A DNA stretch of 25,810 nt from a virus. Positions 7,621 to 15,309 of this stretch are shown here, in pieces (the stretch's first letter is position 1; the number at the start of each line of letters is the position of its first letter). The notes under the pieces were generated by a model. It had not been told where the DNA came from. It saw nothing but the letters and a program-made list of their open reading frames with translations, and did not search any database. A program made the translations under genes and the position numbers. The DNA lies in the IMG/VR virus record IMGVR_UViG_3300031578_000302, positions 1 to 25,810 of that record; one strand, 5' to 3'.

Positions 7621-7809
7621 TTGCCCAAGGCACGGTACTCGGCAGCACGCGACTCCTCCGTCTCGACTGTCTCTTTCGCTGAAATGAAGACGCCCATAGG
7701 GGCACAACCCACTAGACGGAGGATTGACGTATGGCTGCAAATGTATTTTCTGGAGCGCGTGCTCGTTTCAAAGTTGACGGAGTTCCCGTTGGCTGGGCAG
7801 GTGGAGTAA
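7621..7809 (+). CDS. Possible small ORF before the tail tube gene (doubtful)
   Basis: The 146-nt gap 7585-7730 contains GGAGG at 7610-7614 with optimal 6-nt spacing to TTG 7621. Translation from there gives 62 aa (MPKARYSAARDSSVSTVSFA as first residues) that overlap the first 79 bp of the tube gene in another frame. TTG is used as start by other genes here, so a leader peptide is possible. The C-terminal part is simply the tube gene read out of frame. I see no family resemblance, and the gap may be only a tube-gene leader. Confidence 0.2.
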   Translation: MPKARYSAARDSSVSTVSFAEMKTPIGAQPTRRRIDVWLQMYFLERVLVSKLTEFPLAGQVE

Positions 7810-8153
7810 GCGGTTCGGAGTCTATCGACTACGAGCCTGTGGACGTGATCGATCTCTTGGAGGTCCGTGAATTCGTCCCAGTTGCCTATCGGGCAACGCT
7901 CTCGGCACAGGTCTTCCGTGTCATCGGGCAATCGCTCAAGGCTGTGGGCATCTTCCCTGTGGAGGAGAATATCCTCACCAGTGGTGACCTCACTGCCACG
8001 GTCGAAGACCGACTCACTGGAAACACGATGGCTCAGTTCGAGAGCTGCAAAGCTTCCGAGCACAGCTTCGACATCTCAGCGCGAGGAATCGTCTCCGAGA
8101 ATGTCACCTTCGTGACCATTCGACTCCGCGACGAGTTCGAGAATCCGGTCTAG
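7731..8153 (+). CDS. Tail tube protein
   Basis: This 140-aa protein starts at ATG 7731 with CGGAGGA (7718-7724) at good spacing. It follows sheath and J-domain genes and precedes the chaperone pair, the usual place of the tube gene. The sequence begins FSGARARFKVDGVPVGWAGG, a short strand-turn-strand like the start of Mu/XkdM/gp19-type tube proteins. It continues as alternating strands (VPVAYRATLSAQVFRVIG, NTMAQFESCKASEHSFDISA) with a closing ENVTFVTIRLRDE segment. Length and all-beta character fit a tube monomer that stacks in hexameric rings inside the sheath. The family has low sequence identity, so the call rests on length, strand pattern and position. Confidence 0.85.
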   Translation: MAANVFSGARARFKVDGVPVGWAGGVSGSESIDYEPVDVIDLLEVREFVPVAYRATLSAQVFRVIGQSLKAVGIFPVEENILTSGDLTATVEDRLTGNTMAQFESCKASEHSFDISARGIVSENVTFVTIRLRDEFENPV

Positions 8154-8164
8154 GAAACTCCCGC

Positions 8165-8206
8165 GAGCATGGGTACGCAGCGGTTTTATTGACCGTTTGC
8201 GTGCTC
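8165..8206 (+). promoter_or_regulatory. Imperfect stem-loop between tube and chaperone genes
   Basis: GAGCA (8165-8169) pairs with TGCTC (8202-8206), CGCA (8176-8179) with TGCG (8198-8201) and CGG (8181-8183) with CCG (8193-8195), closing a 9-nt loop with a 6-nt bulge on the left side. No strong U-run follows. It could partly stop transcription or protect the tube mRNA end, which would suit the large excess of tube over chaperone needed in a virion. This role is inference. Confidence 0.3.
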
Positions 8207-8235
8207 TATTTCGCTCAAAGAAACCACTTGGAACT

Positions 8236-8736
8236 ATGAACACACCAAAGAATCAAAAGACTTTCACCATCAAGTACAAGAGTGATGAGACGGGTGAAAT
8301 CACCGAAGGTACTTTCACTGTCAAGCGATTGGCAGTGCGAGACCGTTCCCAGGTTGGGATGCGCAAAAGCCAACTCGCAGGCGGCATGTATTGCGTGCGT
8401 GATGACGAGGGCAACCCAACAGGGCAGGGCCTTGATGAGGACACGGATTACCTCAATGGCATGATTGCTCACCTCGAAGTAGCCCTAATCCAGAAACCAA
8501 GTTGGTTCAACTTGGCGGAGCTTGCCGATCTAGGCTTGGTCCGGGAGGTATATGGGGCAGTCTTTGACTTTGAGACCTCCTTTTTTCGTCTTGGACAAAA
8601 AGACGGGGACACTCCAGAAAGCGGATCTGACAACGTGGGCACAAAAGACCGCGTCCCAGAATATCAGGGAACCGGAGTTGGAAACGCTCCTACGCAGGTG
8701 GTGGACCAACAAGTACAAGCTTCCCTGGACGCATGA
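8236..8736 (+). CDS. Tail assembly chaperone, short product (gpG-like)
   Basis: I prefer ATG 8236 (MNTPKNQKTFTIKYKSDE, 166 aa) over TTG 8197, because TTG 8197 lies inside the hairpin 8165-8206. Neither start has a strong ribosome binding site. The N-terminal two thirds are a small alpha/beta domain (TFTVKRLAVRDRSQVGM, then DYLNGMIAHLEVALIQKPSWFNLAEL), as in gpG-like tail chaperones. The last ~50 residues are a Gly/Ser/Asp-rich tail read only by ribosomes that do not change frame. Position after the tube gene and before the tape measure, with a second overlapping frame, is the hallmark of the gpG/gpGT pair. The protein is expected to coat the tape measure during tail assembly and to be absent from the mature virion. 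Confidence 0.85.
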   Translation: MNTPKNQKTFTIKYKSDETGEITEGTFTVKRLAVRDRSQVGMRKSQLAGGMYCVRDDEGNPTGQGLDEDTDYLNGMIAHLEVALIQKPSWFNLAELADLGLVREVYGAVFDFETSFFRLGQKDGDTPESGSDNVGTKDRVPEYQGTGVGNAPTQVVDQQVQASLDA

Positions 8737-9181
8737 GTGTGCCCAATCCGCAACCCTTGAGGACCTCCTAGTCGAGTACTACGAGGACTTCTACGAAAAG
8801 AATCCCTCTGAAGCTCGAAAGGTGTTTTCTGAAGATGGTGAATTTTTCTTTGAGAGCACAGGCGATCCACTTCTCGACAAGTGGGAAGAGGAACTGCAGA
8901 AAGGTCTCATCCCTGATCTCGAGGAAGGGATGTCTGCGAAGGACAAAGATAAGCTCAGGGAGGAGCGTGCTTCCGTGCGTCGTGCGCGCGGGGCAGCAGA
9001 TGAACTGTTCAAAGAGCCCGACGAGAAGCGCTTGCGTGAGTACCAAAGCAAGTTCGCTTCTCCTGGCACAAAGCGTGAGCAGGACCTTCTTCAGCAACAA
9101 GCTCGCTACGGAATGCTCGGAGAGACTGGACCAACCGATGATGAGGGTTGGGAAGACATGTTGATGGGGATGAGTGACTAA
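8552..9181 (+). CDS. Tail assembly chaperone, frameshifted extension (gpT part of gpGT-like fusion)
   Basis: This frame is open from 8534 to TAA 9179-9181 and overlaps the gpG-like gene by about 185 nt. It is reached from the first frame by +1 or -2 slippage, most simply at 8581-8602, giving a fusion of about 314 aa. Coding character is clear from ELETLLRRWWTNKYKLPW onward; an aromatic WW..KYK..W motif is common just after the junction in such fusions. The rest is highly charged and helical (DKWEEELQKG, KDKDKLREERASVRRARGAA) and ends in EDMLMGMSD. In lambda-like systems this part binds the major tail protein and the tape measure. ATG 8552 with GGAGG 8544-8548 could also start a separate product, but its 3-nt spacing is poor. 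Confidence 0.8.
   Translation: MGQSLTLRPPFFVLDKKTGTLQKADLTTWAQKTASQNIREPELETLLRRWWTNKYKLPWTHECAQSATLEDLLVEYYEDFYEKNPSEARKVFSEDGEFFFESTGDPLLDKWEEELQKGLIPDLEEGMSAKDKDKLREERASVRRARGAADELFKEPDEKRLREYQSKFASPGTKREQDLLQQQARYGMLGETGPTDDEGWEDMLMGMSD
8581..8602 (+). other. Probable programmed frameshift site (T6C and A5G runs)
   Basis: Reading TTT TTT CGT in the first frame, tRNA-Phe on TTT 8584-8586 can re-pair with TTC 8585-8587 after +1, or with TTT 8582-8584 after -2. Ten bases on, CAA AAA GAC allows tRNA-Lys on AAA 8599-8601 to re-pair with AAG 8600-8602 (+1) or AAA 8597-8599 (-2). All lead to the gpT-like frame. CGTCTT 8587-8592 and AAGACG 8600-8605 form a 6-bp stem right after the T-run. A -1 shift would reach TGA within about 20 codons, so it is excluded here. 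Phage Mu is the known -2 precedent. Confidence 0.5.
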
Positions 9182-11415
9182 TGGCGGGAATGAAGATACC
9201 CATCGACATCAATCTCCAGCAGGTTCGCAAGAGCTTCCGAGAGATGACCAAGCTTCAGAAGAAGACTTGGCGAGTACGCCAGCAGCAGATCCGCATCGAG
9301 AAGAAGGAGTCCAAAGAAGAACTAAAGCGCATAGCTAAGGAGCACAAAGCTAAGCAAAAGTACATGAAAGAGGAGTCCACGCACACCAAACGGTTGCGGG
9401 ATGATCGCGGAAGTTACATCAAGCGCGAAGAAACTTTCACACGCAAAAATAGGCAAGAGCAGTCCAAGGACTACCGGACCACCACTGACCGCATCAGGAA
9501 GATCGATAAGCAGACCAAGGGTGGTGCATTTGGTCGTGTCAACAGGGCTGGGGGCGCAGCCGCCGCGATGATTGGTGGCGGGATCCTTGGTTTCGCTGTC
9601 GGCTACGGACTCAAAGCTGCTGAGATGCGTAGGTCTGCGATGCAATCCTTCAGCCCCGCCATCGGCACTGGTGAATCCTTCGGCGGGATCATGAAGCAAA
9701 AGTCTCAGGGCAGGGTAGGAAATTATAAAGGCGGAAATCTCGGCTACAACGTCATGGAGCGCTCCGGGATGATCCCCGGAATGACCCGAGCCACTGGGTC
9801 AACCAACGTGGTCCCAATGATGGAGGCCATGCGTGCCACTGGCATGAACCAAGGTGAGGTGGGTGGTGCGTTTGGAGCCATGGCAGCTGGTGGCACCTCA
9901 TTCAGTGGAAAAGGCAAGGGCAACGCAGGAAAGCGTGAGTTTAAGGAACTGCTAGCAGCAGGCATGGCGTCTGGTCTCGAGAAGGGGCGGATGCCTGAGT
10001 TCATGTCTGGCGTCACGCAGCTTATGCAGACGCAGCAGGCGATGGCAGCTGGTGACGTGGCCTCTGGCGGCATATCCAAGCTTGCAGCAGCACTTGGGCA
10101 GAGTGGTCTCTCTGGATTCAAGGGCCAGCGCGGCATGGCCCTCATGGGCAAGATACAACAAGGCATTCTGCAGCCAGGCGGAGGTGAGTCTGGGATGGCG
10201 TTCATGCGCCAAGCTTTTGGGTTCGGCAAGCCAGGTGGTGGTGCAAGTTTCTACGACGCTGAGAAGAAGCGGGAAGGCGGACTTGGCAAGAACGCGGAGG
10301 GTTTCGCCACGGTCATGGGAGAACTGAAGTCTCAGTACGGCACTGGCGAAGACGCAGTCCTCAAGATGCGCGAAGTCCTCGGTACGTCCATCTCTCAGGG
10401 CGAGGAACTGATCAGGCTGTCTGAAGCTGGGAACATGTCCACTGAAAATCTCGCACGCATCGACGAGATCATGAAGGAGACCGAGCCCATCGAGAAGCAG
10501 GCGGCGCGCGCCATGAAGGAAGCAGGTACGACGCTCAAGAGCATCGCAGCTCGTATGGACCAATCTGTTGGCAATGGTGCAGCGGCGCAGAAGATGCTCG
10601 ACAAGATCGAGAACTTCCAGAAGATGCTCTATGAGCTGATGCTCAAGTGGCTTCCAAAAATCGCTGGCATACTCGCGGACTTGAAAGTCATCTTCGAGTT
10701 TGTCTTTGATCACCTCAAAAAAGCATTCCCTGTCAAAGCAATTATAGAAGGCGCAAGCAATGTCATTAACGGAAAAGAAGACATCAAGAAGGCAACAGCT
10801 GCCCTTACGTCTGGTGGCAGGTCCTTCAACAAGAAATACAAAGGTGTGTCCATCAAACAGCTACAAGACATGTCTGCTGGTGCGTCTGGCCAGTCTCGCG
10901 TAGATCTTGAGAAAGAACTCGCTGACAGAGGCAACGCACTACTAGGTGTGTCTGTGGCTGCTCCAGGCGCTTACGGAGCCGGGCAAACCCGTGCCAACGC
11001 AAGAAGCTTAGCGAAGCAAGCTACAGGAGGCACTGAACTGTATGAAGCTGCGCTGAAGGGCATGGGCGTCACGCACGCCACTGCATCTCCGCAGCAGAGA
11101 GCAGATGCGCGAACTAGAGCAAATCTGTTAGCTGGCGCTGACAGCAGGAAGGCCAGGACAAGCTTGATGACCCCGAAATCCGAGCGTGAAGCAGCTGCAA
11201 GGGATATGGCGGAAACCAAGCGCACTGGCGATATTACTCCAGTCTTGGAGGGTGGTACGAAGCGTGCAGAAGCCATAAAACAGCGAGACGAAGAATTCGC
11301 AAGAGAGCGCCGATCCAAAATCGTCGTAGAAGTACACGAGAAAAGCGGAGATCCAGGCACCGTTAAGAACGGAAAATCAAAAGGCAAAGAGAAGCGACTG
11401 GACGCAGGGCAATGA
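9181..11415 (+). CDS. Tail tape measure protein
   Basis: This 744-aa protein starts in a TAATG overlap with the chaperone stop; GATGGGGA at 9163-9170 serves as ribosome binding site. Residues 8-110 are a long, very basic/acidic helix (LQKKTWRVRQQQIRIEKKES, EELKRIAKEHKAKQKYMKEE), predicted coiled coil. Residues about 122-147 are a Gly/Ala-rich hydrophobic segment (AAAAMIGGGILGFAVGYGLK). The middle is Gly/Met/Gln-rich, and residues about 486-517 are a second hydrophobic helical stretch (LMLKWLPKIAGILADLKVIF). Place after the chaperones and this composition identify a tape measure, which sets tail length and is ejected into the cell envelope. At about 0.15 nm per residue it predicts a ~110-nm tail. 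No peptidase or lysozyme motif is visible. Confidence 0.9.
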   Translation: MAGMKIPIDINLQQVRKSFREMTKLQKKTWRVRQQQIRIEKKESKEELKRIAKEHKAKQKYMKEESTHTKRLRDDRGSYIKREETFTRKNRQEQSKDYRTTTDRIRKIDKQTKGGAFGRVNRAGGAAAAMIGGGILGFAVGYGLKAAEMRRSAMQSFSPAIGTGESFGGIMKQKSQGRVGNYKGGNLGYNVMERSGMIPGMTRATGSTNVVPMMEAMRATGMNQGEVGGAFGAMAAGGTSFSGKGKGNAGKREFKELLAAGMASGLEKGRMPEFMSGVTQLMQTQQAMAAGDVASGGISKLAAALGQSGLSGFKGQRGMALMGKIQQGILQPGGGESGMAFMRQAFGFGKPGGGASFYDAEKKREGGLGKNAEGFATVMGELKSQYGTGEDAVLKMREVLGTSISQGEELIRLSEAGNMSTENLARIDEIMKETEPIEKQAARAMKEAGTTLKSIAARMDQSVGNGAAAQKMLDKIENFQKMLYELMLKWLPKIAGILADLKVIFEFVFDHLKKAFPVKAIIEGASNVINGKEDIKKATAALTSGGRSFNKKYKGVSIKQLQDMSAGASGQSRVDLEKELADRGNALLGVSVAAPGAYGAGQTRANARSLAKQATGGTELYEAALKGMGVTHATASPQQRADARTRANLLAGADSRKARTSLMTPKSEREAAARDMAETKRTGDITPVLEGGTKRAEAIKQRDEEFARERRSKIVVEVHEKSGDPGTVKNGKSKGKEKRLDAGQ

Positions 11416-13733
11416 CCACGCATCGGTACCATACTCGCGTGTGCGTGGTTGTGGACTCGCACGAGAGCGGCCAAGTCGAACTCTCTCGTGATGTCATCTC
11501 ACTGAACTGCAGCAAGCAGACAAAGTCGATGGGACGATGGCAGATGCAGCTTGTCCCAAGACGAAACTATATCAATCTCGTCTACCCGAACGATGTCGTC
11601 AATATCTACATCGATCCAGGTGACGGTGAGAGCGGTCTCGTGCGGACCATGTTTGGTTACGTGGACCGCGTACAAAGGACAGAGCAAGTCAATGAGAACG
11701 GCGAGATGTCCACACGCATCACGCTCGTGGGATCAGACTTCCAAAAAGCAATCGACAAAACCAGCATGTACTTCAATGCGTATATGCGCCAGGTCCTTGA
11801 TGAGAGATTCGCACGTAGCGACTCGGGACGACTACGCACAACCTTCCGCAACGACGCAGAAGGGTCGTCACTGCGCAACGCAGGAATCACAGCACACGGC
11901 ACACCAGCGGACTTCATCGAGAACTTCTTGATGTTGATCCTTGGGCTTGGGCAGCAGTGGCGACTACCAGACTCCTACAAGCGTGCGCAGCAGCAGATTC
12001 AAGAGAATCGAGACAAGCGTGCCCAACGTGCCATGAGCCGAATTCCTCAAGTGGTTCTCGACGCAGTGGACATCCTGGGCTTCAAAGGACAGAAGCTCAC
12101 AGACATTGTGGAGGACGTGCTCAAGCAAGCAGCGGAGGCGAATCGCAACGCAGACATCAGCCAATCTGCAGTGCTCTCTGGAGACGCAGCACAGTTTGCA
12201 GAGGACCTGCGCGTGGCGGCTAAGACGCTCACAGGCAGCGCAGCGCTCCTCGCATACCGCAACGTGCGAGCTACCTCAGATGCAAGCTACCCCAACGGAA
12301 TACTGGACCTGATGAGTTTCGATTTCATCGAAGCGCTGTGCATTGATGGGTTCAATGCTAATGCAGCTGTCTGGCAAGCGGGCAACCAAACCCTTGCGCA
12401 GTTTCTATATGGCAACAGCAACGGGGAAGTGAACGAGTTAATTTTCGACCTTCGACCAATATCCACCACCAACGAGTTCGACCTACTTGATGGCGGACTG
12501 GAGGAGGGTGGATACTCACGTGCCAGCGACGAGTTGGGAATCAATGAGAAGGGCTCAGAAGCCTTCTCAAAATCTGTTGGAGCTGTTCGATACCAGCCTG
12601 CAGTCGTGTTTCGGGAATATCCGTACTCAGTGGTTGAGGGTATCGATCTGTCCAGCCTTGCCCAGCCAACACCAGCCCCACCAGCATTCAACTCTTTTTC
12701 ACCAGCAGCACTGCAGTCACAGTTCCAGGCTGTCCTGGACGCGGTAGACCTGAAAACTACTTACGAGACCTTTGTGCCATTTGGGCCAATCTTTTCAGTG
12801 AACGTGAACCAGGCAGGTCGCGCAATCTACAAGTACGCGACACCACTGCACCCAGCTGCGAAGCAATTCAACGACAAGGTACAGGCACAGGCGCGGAAGC
12901 ATATCGATGTTGTCGTCATCAACAACAGCGACGTGCAGAACTCAGAAGTTGGTCGCAGCGACGAAGACACCATCAACGTGTTCCAGCTCGGTACGAGAAG
13001 CAGTGCCGACATGACCACGCAGATGACTTCAGTGCTCACTAACTTCTCTCCTGTGGTCAACCAGATCAGCATCGCAAGGCACGGCATTCGCGTGTGGGAA
13101 GGTCAAACGCAATTCGCAAACTGGTCACCACGCAACATAGAAGGCATCGTCGGAGGGTCCAAGGACAACTCACAGATCCGCAGGAACTTGGTTCGGTGGC
13201 AGCTGATGATGGACCACTGGAACCAACACAACATCGAGTTCCTCTCGGGGACCATCACCGTGCGCGGACGACCAGACATCCGAGTTGGCTACAGACTCGA
13301 CTGGGAGGACAGGAACGAGAGCTACTACGTTGAGGGAGTCCAGCACCAGTGGCAGTACCCAGGAGCCATGACCACGACATTGAGTGTGACTCGTGGGCAA
13401 CGCAATGACCCATTCCCTGCGTACATTCCTCCGGTGTTCATAAACGATTCTGGCCAGACGGAGGAGCAAGTCTCAGGTAACCGTGGTGCGACGGGACGAC
13501 TGGCAAGATTCTTCAAGGTCAAAGACACCAGTGCTACGAGATCATCAACAGAGGGAGAAGGTCCAAGTGAAGCCGAGCTTGGTCGCAATGAGACGGACCA
13601 ATACCCAGAGGTCATCATCAACGGTGGCATAGCGATTCTTGGATCGACCACTAAAATCGGTGTGGAGACTGAGTACGGCGCAGACCAAGTGAAGTTGGTC
13701 ATTCCACGTAGTGGTGGAGGAACACTCGCATGA
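11412..13733 (+). CDS. Baseplate/tail hub protein (gp27/gpD/XkdQ-like)
   Basis: This 773-aa protein overlaps the tape measure stop by ATGA. Residues 1-125 hold strands typical of hub domain I: VELSRDVISLNCSKQTKSMG, VYPNDVVNIYID, then MFGYVDRVQRTEQV and RITLVGSDFQKAI. A long helical insertion follows (residues 195-290, rich in Gln, Arg and Ala). The C-terminal hub fold reappears at residues 515-680: HIDVVVINNSDVQNSEVGRS, LSGTITVRGRPDIRVGYRLD and SYYVEGVQHQWQYPGAMTTT, ending L-S-V-T-R-G-Q-R. The 'G...i..G..v......YYV..V.H.W...' signature is a known mark of hub proteins that join the tube to the spike. Family members are usually 320-450 aa, so this one is about twice as long. Next comes the spike gene, consistent with a hub-spike complex. 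Confidence 0.8.
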   Translation: MTTHRYHTRVCVVVDSHESGQVELSRDVISLNCSKQTKSMGRWQMQLVPRRNYINLVYPNDVVNIYIDPGDGESGLVRTMFGYVDRVQRTEQVNENGEMSTRITLVGSDFQKAIDKTSMYFNAYMRQVLDERFARSDSGRLRTTFRNDAEGSSLRNAGITAHGTPADFIENFLMLILGLGQQWRLPDSYKRAQQQIQENRDKRAQRAMSRIPQVVLDAVDILGFKGQKLTDIVEDVLKQAAEANRNADISQSAVLSGDAAQFAEDLRVAAKTLTGSAALLAYRNVRATSDASYPNGILDLMSFDFIEALCIDGFNANAAVWQAGNQTLAQFLYGNSNGEVNELIFDLRPISTTNEFDLLDGGLEEGGYSRASDELGINEKGSEAFSKSVGAVRYQPAVVFREYPYSVVEGIDLSSLAQPTPAPPAFNSFSPAALQSQFQAVLDAVDLKTTYETFVPFGPIFSVNVNQAGRAIYKYATPLHPAAKQFNDKVQAQARKHIDVVVINNSDVQNSEVGRSDEDTINVFQLGTRSSADMTTQMTSVLTNFSPVVNQISIARHGIRVWEGQTQFANWSPRNIEGIVGGSKDNSQIRRNLVRWQLMMDHWNQHNIEFLSGTITVRGRPDIRVGYRLDWEDRNESYYVEGVQHQWQYPGAMTTTLSVTRGQRNDPFPAYIPPVFINDSGQTEEQVSGNRGATGRLARFFKVKDTSATRSSTEGEGPSEAELGRNETDQYPEVIINGGIAILGSTTKIGVETEYGADQVKLVIPRSGGGTLA

Positions 13734-14806
13734 CAAGGATGCGGTCGGGAAGCATTGAGCAAGGTGCATTGTCCCACCAGCCAGCGGACTATGCGCATGA
13801 GCAAATATCGAGCCCTATGCTCGGCATCGTTCTCAGTACGTTCTGCTCAGATGACCCATTAAATTCGTTGGCTGGAGTTTTCCAGGATGGTCGTGGGTAC
13901 GCATGCCAGGCCCGCGTGATGATCGTCAATGACGGAACGCAGCAGCCTACAATTCTTCCCAACGTCATCATCACACCTGGCTCAGGAACAGGAATCGACA
14001 ACTACAACGAAGAGTTGCCTAGAGGTGTCACTGGCAAAGTCGATGGCACGAAATACAACACAGATTTCAACGATGTTCCGATGAACCAACTCGATGGCGA
14101 CTGGTGCATCGTCCAGTTCATCGGAGGCAGTATCCACCAACCGTACATCTCCACGTGGTTCCCTCACCCAGCCAATCGACGGGACGCACACACAGGCAAT
14201 CAAGGAGACACTGACACCATCGTGCAAGGTCGGCGTTGGGTGAAGCGGTTCCAAGGGACACGACTCGCAATCACCGCCAAAGGTGACATCGTCGTCGATA
14301 CCAACGAAGCCAATCACCCCATTGACCCAACATTTCCAGAGCGTATCGAGAACGACGCAGGTGGGGACATCTACGTCAACGTGAAGGCTGCGCGCGAATT
14401 CGAGATCAACTTTAATCCGTCCGTGGCTACATCTGCATTGCCCGACGTGCTTCGTGCACCTGGAGAACTCCCAGACATGACGGAGCGCAGCATTGACCTC
14501 ACTTCGCTGCTCGCCAACAAAGACGTTATTCGCCTCATTGCAGGGCAGGTCATGGAACTGTTCTCCTACAGCATGTTGCACCTTGGTAAGGAAGCGGACG
14601 CAACCGAGAACTTCGTGCTTGGCCAGTCGTGGAAGACGTTGATGGAAACGGTTCTGCAGGACCTCATCGACCACGTCCACCCAACTGGCGTCGGTCCATC
14701 GGGAACATCACCAACACTCCTGGCCAGCTTTGCGCCACTAAAAGCCGCACTTGATGACCAGCTCAGTGACTGGATCTTTGGGCAGAAAGCGGCACCGACA
14801 CCCTAA
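13730..14806 (+). CDS. Baseplate central spike protein (gpV/gp5-like OB-fold)
   Basis: This 358-aa protein starts at ATG 13730 in an ATGA overlap, with GGAGG upstream. Residues about 60-150 form an OB-fold-like barrel: ACQARVMIVNDGTQQPTILP, then GDWCIVQFIGGSIHQPYIST and WFPHP. The 'G.W..V.F..G....P.I..W.P' strand-turn is typical of gpV/gp5/VgrG N-terminal OB folds. Residues 165-235 (RFQGTRLAITAKGDIVVDTN, then EFEINFNP) contain further strands in the place of the spike stem. The C-terminus is helical and includes HVHPTGVGPSGTSP, a His/Pro/Gly motif seen in many phage spike proteins. No lysozyme domain is inserted. It should cap the hub and pierce the outer barrier on contraction. Confidence 0.78.
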   Translation: MTRMRSGSIEQGALSHQPADYAHEQISSPMLGIVLSTFCSDDPLNSLAGVFQDGRGYACQARVMIVNDGTQQPTILPNVIITPGSGTGIDNYNEELPRGVTGKVDGTKYNTDFNDVPMNQLDGDWCIVQFIGGSIHQPYISTWFPHPANRRDAHTGNQGDTDTIVQGRRWVKRFQGTRLAITAKGDIVVDTNEANHPIDPTFPERIENDAGGDIYVNVKAAREFEINFNPSVATSALPDVLRAPGELPDMTERSIDLTSLLANKDVIRLIAGQVMELFSYSMLHLGKEADATENFVLGQSWKTLMETVLQDLIDHVHPTGVGPSGTSPTLLASFAPLKAALDDQLSDWIFGQKAAPTP

Positions 14807-15300
14807 TGGCACTCGCAAACGCAGCACTGAAGACGGACATCCAAGACATCTTGGACGGCACTATCCCGTTGCCTACGGTTGCAGCAGCAGGAGTTGCTTG
14901 GGGAGACGCGATCCATGCATACGCAGGGACAGGAGGTGTCATCAACCCAGGTCCAGCCGAGCTTCCAATCACAGGCTTGGCCACAGGACTGCCAGCACTG
15001 AAAACGGCATTGGCTGCTGCGTTCAGTTCAGGAACCCCTGCAGGTGTAGCCAGTGGCATGAGTGCAGCTATCGATGCGTATTGGGCTCCGGGAGTCGTAG
15101 CACTCGCTACCCCTGGGATGGGATCCACAGGAGGCGCAGCACTCACAGCGACATTGACGGCAATCTTCGCAGTCGTCGGAGGAACACACAGCAGTAAGGC
15201 AGCAGAAATCCAAGCAGCCATCACGGTACACACCGGGCTCGTAGTCGCAGTCTTCCCAGCACCAGGTCCACCAGTCCCTGGCCCATTCCCAGTTGTGTGA
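14806..15300 (+). CDS. Ala/Gly/Pro-rich protein with internal duplication, baseplate region
   Basis: This 164-aa protein overlaps the spike stop by one base (TAATG). It has very few charged residues and is dominated by Ala, Gly, Thr, Val and Pro. Two similar units are visible: AIHAYAGTGGVINPGP ... LPALKTALAAAF (residues about 35-73) and AIDAYWAPGVVALATPG ... GAALTATLTAIFA (about 85-125). A third, weaker copy (IQAAITVHTGLVVAVFPAPG) precedes a proline-rich end. I do not recognise a characterised family. Its location between spike and wedge genes suggests a baseplate or spike-associated virion component. A membrane-interacting role is possible given the hydrophobic helices, but there is no clear single transmembrane segment. 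Confidence 0.65.
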   Translation: MALANAALKTDIQDILDGTIPLPTVAAAGVAWGDAIHAYAGTGGVINPGPAELPITGLATGLPALKTALAAAFSSGTPAGVASGMSAAIDAYWAPGVVALATPGMGSTGGAALTATLTAIFAVVGGTHSSKAAEIQAAITVHTGLVVAVFPAPGPPVPGPFPVV

Positions 15301-15309
15301 GGTATCTAG

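Noticed and set aside
7404-7682. Alternative plus-strand frame of 92 codons overlapping the J-domain gene
   Set aside because: It reads the J-domain gene out of frame, and the HPD-bearing frame is clearly the coding one. The short 3' part that runs past 7584 shows no motif.
9952-10713. Minus-strand open frame of 253 codons opposite the tape measure
   Set aside because: Low-complexity plus-strand coding of the tape measure leaves the antisense frame open; the product has no recognisable motif.
13982-14680. Minus-strand open frame of 232 codons opposite the spike gene
   Set aside because: The plus-strand spike is supported by OB-fold motifs and coupled starts. The antisense product looks like random Val/Asp/His-rich sequence.
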